A stretch of 64,000 nucleotides of DNA, from contig NZ_CP036343.1 in assembly GCF_007746795.1 (NCBI RefSeq), forward strand, positions 5,679,357 through 5,743,356. Reading direction: 5' to 3'. A program made the position numbers and the translations under genes. How positions within the stretch are numbered: position 1 is the stretch's first letter; each line of letters opens with the position of its first letter. A model generated the notes under the pieces. The model saw nothing but the letters and a program-made list of their open reading frames with translations. It had not been told where the DNA came from and searched no databases. This stretch comes from Gimesia algae (GTDB taxonomy: Bacteria > Planctomycetota > Planctomycetia > Planctomycetales > Planctomycetaceae). Positions 16,839-26,462 of this stretch are shown here, piece by piece.

Positions 16839-17822
16839 TCAGGGACTCAGTTGCCGTCTCAATTGCTCAATGGCCTGCTCGGGATAAACCGGGTTGATGA
16901 AGGCATTGGAGGCGATTTCGAATCCAGCCAGATGGGCCAGCCGTGGATAGATCCTCAGGCTCCAGGCATAGCCGTCCTGTTCACTGGTCTCATAAGGGGG
17001 CATCTGAATCACATAATTGAGATCGTGACGTCCGAGCAGCGACTCCAGACTACATAACAGACGACGAGTGATACAGGACAGATCATCGAGTTCCTGATCG
17101 CTGGAGTGGTCGAAATGTGTTTTCAGGGAACGGGGAATGACCCAGGTTTCATAGGCAAAGCGACTGGCATAAGGACAGATGATGTCGAAATATTCCGTGG
17201 ACATCACCCGTCCCGAAAATCCGTCCGTCGAGTCCCGGGTGAAAGTTTTGAATAAGGAACAGCCCTGCTCTGACTGATGCGTGCGAGCCGCCTGTAATTC
17301 CTGCTGGAGCGCCTGTGGGATCAGATGACTGACGAGGAGTTGCGAGTGCACGTGTCCCAGTGAGGCGCCACCCAGAATCCCCTGATTTTTAAAAATGAGC
17401 GCGTAGTGGGTGTGGGGATCATCGCGATGGGCGGCGACGCGCTGTCGGTATGCTTGAAAAATATATTGAAACTGTCTCTGGTTGAGACGCGATACGCGGG
17501 TCTCAAACTCAGGGCACTCGACGATGACTTCATGTACCCCGTAATGATCTGAACCAGAAACCGGAGACAGCGCAGGATACTTATTGGCCACCACACGCAC
17601 ATTCCAACCTGGCTGATTTGCTGTTGTAGCCGACGATCGGATCGCAAACAGTTCGGGTGTTGTCTCGGCTTCTTTCCCTTCCGCAAACGGATCGGAATCG
17701 ATCTGTTCCTGCGTGGCGACGTACTGACTGGCATCTTCTAATATTTTGATGGGCCGTCGAGCTCGTTCCGGCGCGAAGATGGTAGTAAAGCCGGTAAGCG
17801 GGTCGGTTCTGATCTCTGACAT
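16839..17822 (-). CDS. GalT-like nucleotidylyltransferase (galactose-1-phosphate uridylyltransferase family)
   Basis: 327 residues. The family start FAPERARRP is present, as are NKYPAL and the C-terminal half (YEIxCPxR-like region FDIICPYASRFAYE). The catalytic histidine block is GHVHSQL (H157-V-H159-S-Q) rather than HPHxQ; H159 would be the nucleophile. Where family members have CPFCPGNE, this protein has DPFAEGKE (residues 44-51), so both zinc cysteines are gone. It lies 68 bases downstream of glgA on the same strand. The true substrate may therefore be another hexose-1-phosphate or nucleotide sugar (for example ADP-glucose) linked to glycogen; that is inference. Confidence 0.8.
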   Translation of the reverse strand: MSEIRTDPLTGFTTIFAPERARRPIKILEDASQYVATQEQIDSDPFAEGKEAETTPELFAIRSSATTANQPGWNVRVVANKYPALSPVSGSDHYGVHEVIVECPEFETRVSRLNQRQFQYIFQAYRQRVAAHRDDPHTHYALIFKNQGILGGASLGHVHSQLLVSHLIPQALQQELQAARTHQSEQGCSLFKTFTRDSTDGFSGRVMSTEYFDIICPYASRFAYETWVIPRSLKTHFDHSSDQELDDLSCITRRLLCSLESLLGRHDLNYVIQMPPYETSEQDGYAWSLRIYPRLAHLAGFEIASNAFINPVYPEQAIEQLRRQLSP

Positions 17823-17890
17823 CGATTCCCGTCATCACTAGGGGACAGAAGAAAATAATGGGATTGAAGAATTAATTGACTCTCTGCCTG

Positions 17891-19402
17891 TTAATGAGTG
17901 GCAGACACTGACTCGCTGCTCTTATTTCGATAACTGCTGGCCCGCTGATAGACGGACAGGTAGTTTTGAGCGCTCTGTTTCCAGGACCAGTCTTTTGTCA
18001 TGCCGTTCTGAATCAGCTGATTCCAGAGTGGTTTGTCATGATAGGCGGCGATGGCCCGCCGCATCTGTCGATAGAGTACCGTGGCATCAAAATGCCAGAA
18101 AGAAAAGCCGTTGGCAGTCCCGTTTTCCAGGTTCTCTTCGTGAGCATCCACGACGGAATCAGCCAGACCTCCTACTTCATGCACGATGGGCACTGTCCCA
18201 TACAGCAGGCTATACATCTGATTCAATCCGCACGGTTCAAACTGGCTGGGCATCAGAAAGATATCCAGGCCCGCTTCGATCTGATGTGCGAGCCCTTCAT
18301 CAAAACCGATAAAGGTAGCAACTTTATCCGGGAAACGTTTCGCAAGTTCAGAGAAAGCAGCTTCATGTCGGGGATCACCGGTTCCCAGAAAGACCATCTG
18401 GACGTCAGTGGCCAACAGGATTTCGGCGGCATCCAGAATCAGGGAGAAGCCTTTCTGATCGGTCATCCGGGAGATGGCTCCCAACAGAGGGACATCCGGT
18501 TTTTGAGGCAGCCCCATACGTTCCTGTAACGCTGCTTTACACTTTGCTTTGCCAACAGACAGAGAATCTACGGAATAATGAGCGGCCAGATGCGGATCGA
18601 TTTCAGGGTTCCACTCGCTGGTATCGACTCCATTCAGGATACCGACCAGTCGTTCGGCGTGCGATTCGAGTACACCATTCAGGCCGTAACCGAACCGCTC
18701 AGTGCGGATCTCTTTCGCGTAGGTAGGGCTCACCGTGGTAATCATATCCGAGAAGACGATCCCGGTCTTGAGCAGGTTCAACTGTCCGAAATATTCCATC
18801 TGATGCCGGTTAAAGTATTTCCAGTCAATGCCTGTCAGCAGCATGTCCCAATGCCAGTACTGTCCCTGGAAGGCCATATTATGAATCGTATAGACGGCAG
18901 CTGTTTTCTCAAATCCGGGCCGATGCTGATATTCAATTTTCAACAGGGCGGGAATCAGTCCGGTCTGCCAGTCGTTGGAGTGGATAATATTCGGCTGCAA
19001 ATTGAGTTGTGCAGTGAATTCCATCACCGCGCGACTGAAGAAAATAAACCGTTCGCAGTTGTCCTGATAATCACGGCCATTTTCATGATAGAGTTCAGGA
19101 CGATCAAAATAACGAGGCTGATCGATCAGATAGACGTTCACTTTTGAATCGGGAAAAGAGGCTTTCAACAGGCTGGCTTCCACCTGCTTGCTGCCGACAG
19201 GGATCATCACCTTTTCAGGGCAGGCTTCGAAATCGTCAGGAGAAAATCCTCGTTTTGCTGTCGACTGGGGATAGTAGGGCAGAAACAGGCTGACTTCGTG
19301 TCCTTCTGCTGACAGTGCTTTCGACAATGCTGAGGCCACATCGGCCAGTCCGCCTGTTTTGGCAAATGGAATCGCTTCTGAACTCGCTACGACGATTTTC
19401 AT
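17891..19402 (-). CDS. glgA: Glycogen synthase, GT5 family
   Basis: 503 residues from the ATG at 19402, where the standard MKIVVASSEAIPFAKTGGLA start of GT5 synthases begins; a frame up to 19426 is not needed. The KTGGL motif (K15) binds ADP-glucose. Other landmarks are IIHSNDWQTGLIP, FEPCGLNQMYSLLYGTVPIV near the C-terminus and the ISRMTDQKG block. It extends alpha-1,4-glucan from ADP-glucose in the cytoplasm. It heads a minus-strand group with the GalT-like gene and, further on, the GH57 enzyme; glgC is about 15 kb away. Confidence 0.93.
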   Translation of the reverse strand: MKIVVASSEAIPFAKTGGLADVASALSKALSAEGHEVSLFLPYYPQSTAKRGFSPDDFEACPEKVMIPVGSKQVEASLLKASFPDSKVNVYLIDQPRYFDRPELYHENGRDYQDNCERFIFFSRAVMEFTAQLNLQPNIIHSNDWQTGLIPALLKIEYQHRPGFEKTAAVYTIHNMAFQGQYWHWDMLLTGIDWKYFNRHQMEYFGQLNLLKTGIVFSDMITTVSPTYAKEIRTERFGYGLNGVLESHAERLVGILNGVDTSEWNPEIDPHLAAHYSVDSLSVGKAKCKAALQERMGLPQKPDVPLLGAISRMTDQKGFSLILDAAEILLATDVQMVFLGTGDPRHEAAFSELAKRFPDKVATFIGFDEGLAHQIEAGLDIFLMPSQFEPCGLNQMYSLLYGTVPIVHEVGGLADSVVDAHEENLENGTANGFSFWHFDATVLYRQMRRAIAAYHDKPLWNQLIQNGMTKDWSWKQSAQNYLSVYQRASSYRNKSSESVSATH

Positions 19403-19859
19403 AAATTCCCAATCTATTCGGATCATTAATCCTGCTGAATGTCTACAATGTTCTGTAGCATTCTATACGTTATCGGCGCTGGAAATAAATGGATCTGCTC
19501 ACGGGAGTCACAGTGATTCCTGGAATTCGCCCCACTCTTTCCGAGATATCTTTGAATACATAAAATAATAAGTGGATTGTGTTTACGAATCAGACTCGGA
19601 CTTACGATGAATTTGACTTCTACCGGGTTCTGGTTTTACCTGTTTGTACAGTAAAATTCGTCGACTTCTCGTTCAAAATAGCGAATGTGTAATTGCAGAT
19701 CAATTTCAGTTTCGTGATAGTATAGCTTCATTGATGCTGTGCCATCGAGTCTGGCATTCACATTTGAATTGTCGCATTCTGTTTACCAAACATGGTAGTC
19801 AGTCAGAATCTTATTTTTGCAGCGAATCAGTAGCACGACACAGAATTTCCATTTCTACC
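19403..19859. other. Divergent intergenic region between glgA and a histidine kinase gene
   Basis: About 460 bases carrying both promoters. The kinase reading frame is open back to 19644, but its upstream 72 codons have no membrane or domain character, so this part is treated as leader. No operator could be defined by eye. Confidence 0.4.
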
Positions 19860-21308
19860 ATGAATGACCCATTAAACGTGGAGAATCAGAGCGAACCAGG
19901 CGACGTGATCCAGGATCGTCTGGCGGAAGCCCCTGCTTCAACGACCGCTCCCCGCATCCACCATGACGCCTATACCTGGGAACTGCCGGCGGAAGAAATT
20001 ACGCTGCGAATTCGGTGGTTCGGGCTGTGTGTCGGGTATGTGCTGGTCAATTTTGGCGGTAACAGTTCTGCCATCCAGGTTCCCCAGTTGAACTGGATTC
20101 TGACTTTAGGTGCAATTTATGCCCTGGCAGATACCTACTTCAGCTTTCGAGGTCGCGTCTTTCTGGGTGAATGGCCGCTGATCATTTCGGTGATGGAAGC
20201 GTTGTTCATCGGCCTGCTCTGTCATTATGACGCCGGATTGAACAGTCCGTTTCGGTTTTATTATCTGTTATCGTTAATTGTCTGTTCCATTCGGCACGCG
20301 CCGCAGATTGCGTATCTGACGCTGGGACTGCATCTGATCAGCTATTCGACGCTGCTGCTATCCAGCCCTCCCCTCCCCAGTGACTGGCTGACCCAACTGC
20401 TGTTAATGATTGTCTGGATGGGTTGGGTCGCGTGGGCGAGCATCGCCTTTTCCCAGCTGGTTAAACGCACGAGTATGGAGCTTTCGCTGGCTAACTCGCA
20501 GTTGAAGATGAACCAGGAACTGCTGGAAGATCGTATCGCCCGCCGGACCAGCGACCTGCAGGAATCGCAGGCGCTGCTGGTTCAGCAGGAAAAACATGCG
20601 GCCTTCGGTCTGCTGGCAGCGGGTATTGCGCACGAAGTGGGAAACCCGCTGGCGGGAATCAGTTCACTCGTACAACTGCTCAACCGCCATAACAATGATG
20701 AATACACGAACAAGCGACTGGATGAAGTCGATGCCCAGCTGCGACGGATTCAGCGGATTCTCCGCGAGTTGATCGATTTCAGCCGCCCGGCCACGACCGA
20801 ACGGAATCGCTGTCAGATCAATGAGCTGATTACCGAATCGTTGAACATTTCCAAATATTACAAACGCAAAAAGGGTAAAAATATCATCACCCGCTTTGCA
20901 GAGGATCTGCCTGTGGTGCAGGTGGTGCGCGATCAGCTGGTGCAGGTATTTCTGAATCTGATCCTGAATGCCATGGATGCGACCGAAGAAGGCGAGTCGA
21001 TCGAGATCACCACCGAAGCCCGAAGGGGTCAGATCATTATTTCGGTTAATGACAGTGGAGAAGGCATTCGCGAGGAAGATAAAGCCAGGCTGTTTCAACC
21101 CTATTTTACGACAAAGGCTAAAGGAACGGGACTGGGACTGTTTGTGTGTAAAAATATTCTGGAACACTCCAATTCCGGTACAATTGAAATTGATGATACA
21201 GTAAAAGATGGTGCCAGGTTCATTGTCACCCTCAATTGTGAGGAGTTACAGGGAGAAGCAGACATTCCTCCCGGACCGGCAAAAGAAATTAAATTTGTAA
21301 CGACTTAA
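19860..21308 (+). CDS. Membrane sensor histidine kinase (NtrB/ZraS-like core)
   Basis: 482 residues from the ATG at 19860; the open frame extends 72 codons upstream without coding character. Five to six membrane helices lie at about 53-200. They are followed by a coiled linker, the HisKA box GIAHEVGNPLAGISSL with phospho-His 258, and an HATPase domain with an N-box (NLILNAMDATEEGE), DSGEGI, and GTGLGLFVCKNI. There is no periplasmic sensor domain, so sensing is probably within the membrane. The response regulator gene follows after 29 bases, forming a two-component pair. Confidence 0.88.
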   Translation: MNDPLNVENQSEPGDVIQDRLAEAPASTTAPRIHHDAYTWELPAEEITLRIRWFGLCVGYVLVNFGGNSSAIQVPQLNWILTLGAIYALADTYFSFRGRVFLGEWPLIISVMEALFIGLLCHYDAGLNSPFRFYYLLSLIVCSIRHAPQIAYLTLGLHLISYSTLLLSSPPLPSDWLTQLLLMIVWMGWVAWASIAFSQLVKRTSMELSLANSQLKMNQELLEDRIARRTSDLQESQALLVQQEKHAAFGLLAAGIAHEVGNPLAGISSLVQLLNRHNNDEYTNKRLDEVDAQLRRIQRILRELIDFSRPATTERNRCQINELITESLNISKYYKRKKGKNIITRFAEDLPVVQVVRDQLVQVFLNLILNAMDATEEGESIEITTEARRGQIIISVNDSGEGIREEDKARLFQPYFTTKAKGTGLGLFVCKNILEHSNSGTIEIDDTVKDGARFIVTLNCEELQGEADIPPGPAKEIKFVTT

Positions 21309-21337
21309 ACTGAACGAAGAACAGGACGAACTCCAAG

Positions 21338-22693
21338 GTGCAACTCAATCGATCCGTGCTGATTGTCGAAGATGAAGAAGTCATTCGGACTTCGCTGGCG
21401 GAATTTCTCACCCTCGAAGGTTATGAAACCATGCAGGCTTCCACTGTAGCCAAAGCACTGGAACTGGCCCGTGATCGAGATTTTAACGTCGCGATCTGCG
21501 ATGTTCAGCTGCCTGATGGAGATGGCATTGAGCTTCTGCGACGGCTGCAGAACATAAAACCTAATATCTTCGTACTGATCATCACCGCTTATGCGACTGT
21601 TGAAAATACGATCTCTGCATTCAAAGCGGGTGCCTTCGATTACCTGGTCAAGCCAGTCATTTTTGACGATCTGTCTCACAAGCTGAATCGTCTGTTTGAG
21701 TACCAGAAAATATTCTACGAGAACCAGATTCTCAGAAGAGAACTGGCCCGCAGCCCGGGAATTGAAGAAGTCGTTGGCAGCAGTAAAGCGCTGCTGAAAC
21801 TGCAGAGTACGATTCGAAAAATTGCAGCGACAAATTCCAATGTGCTCCTGTCAGGTGAATCGGGGACGGGAAAAGAGCTGTTTGCCCGGTCGATTCATTC
21901 GAATGGTCCCAATCGTGAACAACGCTTCCTGGCGGTCAACTGCGGCATGCGACCGATTGAACTCCTCGAATCTCAACTGTTTGGTTCCGCCAACAGTTCG
22001 CTGCAGTACCCCGCTTCCGAACAGATTGGCGTCTTCAAAAATGCCGATGGGGGAACCGTATATCTGGATGAAATCTCTCAACTGCCGCTGGGAACGCAGG
22101 GCAAACTGTTGCGGGCGATTGAATACGGCGAGATCCTGCCGCTGGGAAGTGCCGAGCCGGTGAAAGTCGATGTGCGACTCATCGCTTCAACCACCCAGGA
22201 TCTGGCAGAAATGGTCAAGTCAGGTGAATTCGAACAAGATCTGTTTTATCGCCTGGACGGTATGAAAATTCATATCCCTGCGTTGCGGGAACGCGTCGAT
22301 GATGTTCCGGAACTGGTTGAATACTTCATCTCCAAGCACTCCCGTAAAATGGGAAAACGGGTCACGGGAGCGACCAGTGAAACCATACGCACTCTCATGT
22401 CTGCTGAATGGAAAGGGAATGTCCGACAGCTGGATAATGCCATCGAACGCGCGGTAATGATGTGTGACGAAACGACGATCTGCCTGAATGACCTGCCTCC
22501 GGAACTTCACCAGAACGAACCTCCGTTACCGGATGTGGACGATCTGCGACTGGCACTTCGGCATTACGAACGAATGCATATCACACGCGTATTGAAAGAC
22601 AGCACGGATAAACGGGAAGCCGCCAAGAGATTAAAGCTCGGTTTGTCCAGCCTGTATCGAAAGATTGAAGAGCTGGACATTGAGCTGGAATAA
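21338..22693 (+). CDS. NtrC-type response regulator lacking the GAFTGA loop
   Basis: 451 residues, starting at GTG. The receiver domain has the acidic pocket EDEE, phospho-Asp D55 in CDVQLPD and Lys in YLVKPV. The AAA+ domain has Walker A GESGTGKE (173-180), Walker B GGTVYLDEI (238-246) and RLDGMKIHIPALRER. Where sigma-54 activators carry GAFTGA, this protein has GSANSSLQYPASEQIG (216-231). The C-terminus is a Fis-type helix-turn-helix (REAAKRLKLGLSSLYRKIEEL). It is the partner of the kinase just upstream. Without GAFTGA it should not remodel sigma-54 polymerase and may act with sigma-70-type polymerase. Confidence 0.88.
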   Translation: MQLNRSVLIVEDEEVIRTSLAEFLTLEGYETMQASTVAKALELARDRDFNVAICDVQLPDGDGIELLRRLQNIKPNIFVLIITAYATVENTISAFKAGAFDYLVKPVIFDDLSHKLNRLFEYQKIFYENQILRRELARSPGIEEVVGSSKALLKLQSTIRKIAATNSNVLLSGESGTGKELFARSIHSNGPNREQRFLAVNCGMRPIELLESQLFGSANSSLQYPASEQIGVFKNADGGTVYLDEISQLPLGTQGKLLRAIEYGEILPLGSAEPVKVDVRLIASTTQDLAEMVKSGEFEQDLFYRLDGMKIHIPALRERVDDVPELVEYFISKHSRKMGKRVTGATSETIRTLMSAEWKGNVRQLDNAIERAVMMCDETTICLNDLPPELHQNEPPLPDVDDLRLALRHYERMHITRVLKDSTDKREAAKRLKLGLSSLYRKIEELDIELE

Positions 22694-22726
22694 TCCAGGT
22701 TTTTCTGCTGAAACTTAATAACCGGT

Positions 22727-25099
22727 TTATTGGGTAATTTTTGTTTTCGCAGTAGCGTCCGCCTGCTTCGCTTGTACCTGTGAGGGGACAATATAATAGT
22801 CGCTGTACCCGGGCCCTGAACCGTAGTCGTAGTCGCCCAGTTTTCCGGACTGAACGCCGTTCGCCAGGATGCCAGTCACTTTGATCCCATTGGTCTGGAT
22901 AATCTGCTGTACCTTACGGATCACGCCACGTCGGTTCTTGTCGATTCGAACGACCAGCAGCACGCCATCCACGATAGAGGCAATCACCGATGGATCGCTG
23001 ACAACTACCAGTGGTGGAGTATCAATGAGAATATAGTCGTAATCATTGCGCAGCTGATTTACCAGTTCAGAGAATCCTCGTGACATCAGCATTTCGGAAG
23101 GATTTTCAGGCAACATCCCCGCTGTCAGAATCGAAAGATGACTGACACGCGTTTCTCGAATCGCGGTCTGCGCATCGATGTCACCGGACAGTACATCTCC
23201 CAGGCCAACAGAATTAGCAAGTCCAAACAGTTTATGAATGGTGGGTCGCCTGAGGTCGGCATCGACAATCAGAACTTTTCTACCGGTCTGAGCAATCGCC
23301 AGCGCCAGGTTGGAAATCGAGGTGGTTTTTCCATCGCCGGGTTCGGCACTGGTCATCTGCAGAACTTTCGCGCCGCTACGATCTGTTTTCAACAACAGCG
23401 AGGTCCGCAGTGAGCGGAACGCTTCTGCTTCCCTGGACGCAGGACGATAGTAGTACCATAACGCGGGAGCGAATTCGCTGTCATCAACGACTGCTTCACT
23501 TTCTGCGAAGGAAGGTACTTCTCCCAGAACAGGCAGATGCAGCTGGTTACGAATTTCATTGACGGACTTCATGGTGGTATCCCGCATCTCGCGGAAGTAA
23601 GCAAACGCCAGGATCAACCCCAGTCCTGCTGCTGTACCGGCCATCAGAAATTTCAACTGGCGTTTGATGACCAGTTCATCTTTCACAGGTGCCAGTTGAG
23701 TCAGTATGTATCCACTATTGCCTTGTGAAACTCTTTCGACCAGTAACTGCTTGAAAATGTTATCACGCTGTGATTTGAGCTGGGAAATTTCTTCATTGTA
23801 AGATTGATCAACTACCTGGAAATTACCGATTTTCTTGGCGAGTTCGGTTTCCTGGTCGAATATTTTTGTCAGTTCCAGTTCCCGGTTCTCGAGCTCTTTA
23901 AACTGTTGCTCCATGGACTTGAGATACACGTTCACAAAATCCACGTCTTTGGTCTTCGCGACCTGAAATTCACCTGATTCCAGATTCTCTGCAGAAATAT
24001 CGAGTCCCTGACGGCGATAGAGATTGATAATCGTTTCGATGCTGCGATTGACTGCGTCCAGGTCGGGATGGTTTTTCTGAAAGTCACGTTCCAGTCGATT
24101 CTTCTGAATCAACAGAGGCATTAAATGCGTTTCCAGAGCCGTACGGGCCCGGTCCAACTGGCTTGTCGCCGGTGTGGCGATACGACCTTCGCTGGTATTT
24201 TTGTTGGCAGCCTGCCCGCGTGTTTGCCCCATGAGAAACTGCTGAGCCAGCAGTTCAAGTGTCTCTTTTGATTCACCGCTGGCAATCGCTGCTTTCAGTG
24301 AATCGATTTTTGATTTGAGTTCCGTCAGTTTCAACAGGTTCAGGCGGCGTTCGTTATCGATGGCTTTCACCCGTTCCTGATGCACATTGGTGCTGCCAGC
24401 GACAGCCGCTTCCGAACCAGGAGTGCTCTCCCAGTACAGCGGTGCATTTTCGCGGAATTTCTGGTATTCGTTTCTCTTCAGTTCCAGCTCAGTGGCAATC
24501 TGCTGTTCTGCATCCTTCAACTGCTGAATAATGTCTTCGGTATTTTCCTCGCGGACTTCGCTCAAATAACGCTTATAGGCGTCAACGATGGCCTGTGTGA
24601 CAGCCTGGGCATCTTTGGCATTCGGGTTTTCATAGGTAATCGTCAGGATATTGAGGAACGCGCGATCGTTACCGGAAATCCGCTTCACTTTCAGGGTATC
24701 GATAATATCCTGGGTCGGATCTTTTTCGCCCGCCAGTGACGACAGCTGATTGAGTTTGGCTTCTTTGACCGCCTCACCGACGATCCGCGGACTCTTGATC
24801 ACATCGATATGAGCAGTCAGTTCACCGAAGGTTTGAATTTCGCCTTCTTTGATCGGTACCGGGTTTTTCTGCGAGACCTGAATTTTCGTGGTTGCCGAAA
24901 AGATAGGACCAAGCTTCACATAAGCCGCCTGTCCCAGTATCAGACCGGCTACCAGTCCAATCACCAGCAGATACTTATTGCGCAGCAGCAGCCGTACGAT
25001 ATCCACACCAGGTCCGGAAGAGTCGAATTCTGCATTCTCTTCCATTCCGTCGAGGGCAAAATCGGATTGCTGATCCAGAGGTTGAAAGTCTGTATTCAC
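22727..25099 (-). CDS. Wzc/CpsCD-type polysaccharide co-polymerase with tyrosine autokinase domain
   Basis: 790 residues, starting at a GTG with AGGA about 11 bases upstream. A Wzz domain with its first membrane helix lies at about 40-62. A long coiled coil with a GNVR-like end follows, and the second helix is near 480-500. The cytoplasmic BY-kinase has Walker A SAEPGDGKTTS (584-594), Walker A' VLIVDADLRRP and Walker B YILIDTPP. The tail has a tyrosine cluster (DYDYGSGPGYSDYY, about 757-770) for autophosphorylation. It controls chain length and export of an exopolysaccharide. It is convergent with the two-component pair, ending 33 bases from it, and is followed upstream by a sugar epimerase gene. 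Confidence 0.9.
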   Translation of the reverse strand: MNTDFQPLDQQSDFALDGMEENAEFDSSGPGVDIVRLLLRNKYLLVIGLVAGLILGQAAYVKLGPIFSATTKIQVSQKNPVPIKEGEIQTFGELTAHIDVIKSPRIVGEAVKEAKLNQLSSLAGEKDPTQDIIDTLKVKRISGNDRAFLNILTITYENPNAKDAQAVTQAIVDAYKRYLSEVREENTEDIIQQLKDAEQQIATELELKRNEYQKFRENAPLYWESTPGSEAAVAGSTNVHQERVKAIDNERRLNLLKLTELKSKIDSLKAAIASGESKETLELLAQQFLMGQTRGQAANKNTSEGRIATPATSQLDRARTALETHLMPLLIQKNRLERDFQKNHPDLDAVNRSIETIINLYRRQGLDISAENLESGEFQVAKTKDVDFVNVYLKSMEQQFKELENRELELTKIFDQETELAKKIGNFQVVDQSYNEEISQLKSQRDNIFKQLLVERVSQGNSGYILTQLAPVKDELVIKRQLKFLMAGTAAGLGLILAFAYFREMRDTTMKSVNEIRNQLHLPVLGEVPSFAESEAVVDDSEFAPALWYYYRPASREAEAFRSLRTSLLLKTDRSGAKVLQMTSAEPGDGKTTSISNLALAIAQTGRKVLIVDADLRRPTIHKLFGLANSVGLGDVLSGDIDAQTAIRETRVSHLSILTAGMLPENPSEMLMSRGFSELVNQLRNDYDYILIDTPPLVVVSDPSVIASIVDGVLLVVRIDKNRRGVIRKVQQIIQTNGIKVTGILANGVQSGKLGDYDYGSGPGYSDYYIVPSQVQAKQADATAKTKITQ

Positions 25100-25188
25100 G
25101 ACAGCGGGTCCTGATCAATAAATATCTGCGAATGCATAAATAACGTAAGAAGTGAAGAAATTGTTTTTCAAAGCCACAGGCGGTCTGA

Positions 25189-26163
25189 TTAACAGCCGCC
25201 CAGACATTTTTTAGATTCGGCTTTGGCAGTACCCGCGTACCAGTCAATGGTTCTTCTCAGGCCGTCTTCGATTTCCACAACAGGTTCGTAACCGAGGTCT
25301 CGTTGTGCTGCGGAAATATCTGCCCAGGAGTGTTTGACATCGCCTGTACGTTCAGGCTGGAAATCGGGATCATATGGTTTGTCCAACTGATCACAGATGA
25401 ATTTCAACAGATCAATCAGATTCAACGAACTGCCACAGGCTGCGTTATAAACGTTTCCGGAGACCTTGTCCGCCGGTGCCTGCGAAGCCAGAATATTCGC
25501 CTGAACCACATTGTCCACGAATGTAAAATCGCGAGATTGCAGGCCATCACCGAAAATCATCGGGCGGCGTCCTTCCAGCAATGCGGATGTAAAGAGTGGA
25601 ATCACAGCTGAATAAGGACTGTTGGGATCCTGGCGGGGACCAAAGACGTTGAAGTAACGAATGCGGACGGTTTCCAGGTCGTAAGAATTGGCAAAGGCCT
25701 GACAGTATAATTCGCCCGCCAGCTTGGCAGCCGCATAGGGGGAAAGGACTTCAGGAGTCTGCCCTTCATGTTTAGGCATCTGGATCTGGTTGCCATACGC
25801 ACTGCTGGAACCCGCATAAACGACGCGCTGCACACCGGAGCGGCGGGCGGCATCGAGAACGTGAACCGTTCCGGTCACACAGGCTTCATGTGTATCGAGT
25901 GGATGTTCCACGCTACGGGGAACAGAGGCCAAAGCGGCCTGGTGGAAAACAATCTCGACACCAGCGGTGGCCTGTTCGACGGCTGCCAGATCCCGCAGAT
26001 CTCCCTGCACGAACTCGACATCGTCTTTAATGTGCTCCAGATTATGCAATGCGCCGGTACTTAAGTTATCGAAGACGCGGACACGATGACCGTCTTTGAC
26101 CAGACGCGTCGCCAGATGAGAGCCAATAAATCCTGCGCCGCCGGTCACTAGATAATTTGTCAC
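25189..26163 (-). CDS. NAD-dependent nucleotide-sugar epimerase (UDP-GlcNAc/UDP-glucose 4-epimerase-like)
   Basis: 324 residues from a GTG at 26163 with AGGA nine bases upstream, which places the Rossmann motif [10 protein letters not shown] at the start as in homologues; a frame up to 26220 adds 19 residues. Catalytic residues are visible as SSSAYG and YAAAK (Tyr-x3-Lys). [11 protein letters not shown] and the C-terminal [13 protein letters not shown] are typical of the WbpP/GalE-like extended SDR group. It would make a UDP-sugar for exopolysaccharide. The gene lies 89 bases upstream of the Wzc-type gene on the same strand. The C-terminus ends unusually in KKCLGGC, which could bind metal or be lipid-modified; nothing shows which. 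Confidence 0.88.
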   Translation of the reverse strand: MTNYLVTGGAGFIGSHLATRLVKDGHRVRVFDNLSTGALHNLEHIKDDVEFVQGDLRDLAAVEQATAGVEIVFHQAALASVPRSVEHPLDTHEACVTGTVHVLDAARRSGVQRVVYAGSSSAYGNQIQMPKHEGQTPEVLSPYAAAKLAGELYCQAFANSYDLETVRIRYFNVFGPRQDPNSPYSAVIPLFTSALLEGRRPMIFGDGLQSRDFTFVDNVVQANILASQAPADKVSGNVYNAACGSSLNLIDLLKFICDQLDKPYDPDFQPERTGDVKHSWADISAAQRDLGYEPVVEIEDGLRRTIDWYAGTAKAESKKCLGGC

Positions 26164-26432
26164 GATTGATTTTCCTGCATTGATTTTGTTCGGTGGAACC
26201 CACGCTCTAGCAGCAGACATCCGCGTCTGTCAGACGGAGTTCCCGTAACCTGTACCTTCAATGTAGCACTCAATTCGCAAGAAATCCGTAATGAATTCCA
26301 AGGATTGCTCTTTGAAATGCGCAAATCCGGTTCGAGGTCTGTATCTCAATTCATTATAAGCACGTAATTCTCATACAACCAAAATAATCGGCAGGCCGCA
26401 GAGAATCGCAAGGGGCGAAGGTCAGAGGGGTT

Positions 26433-26462
26433 CAGACAAAAAAAGCGTAAATCTGCTATAAT
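26433..26462 (+). promoter_or_regulatory. Possible sigma-70-type promoter on the plus strand
   Basis: CAGACA at 26433-26438, an 18-base spacer and a perfect TATAAT at 26457-26462. No plus-strand gene follows; transcription would run into the 3' end of the rlmB-like gene. It overlaps the left arm of an inverted repeat. This could be chance. Confidence 0.3.

Noticed and set aside
16780-16850. tRNA-like GTAGCTCA segment near 16792
   Set aside because: The surrounding bases cannot be folded into acceptor, anticodon and T arms with the TTCGA-type T loop.
19644-19859. N-terminal extension of the histidine kinase frame
   Set aside because: Residues encoded here have no membrane or domain character, and the ATG at 19860 gives a normal kinase length.
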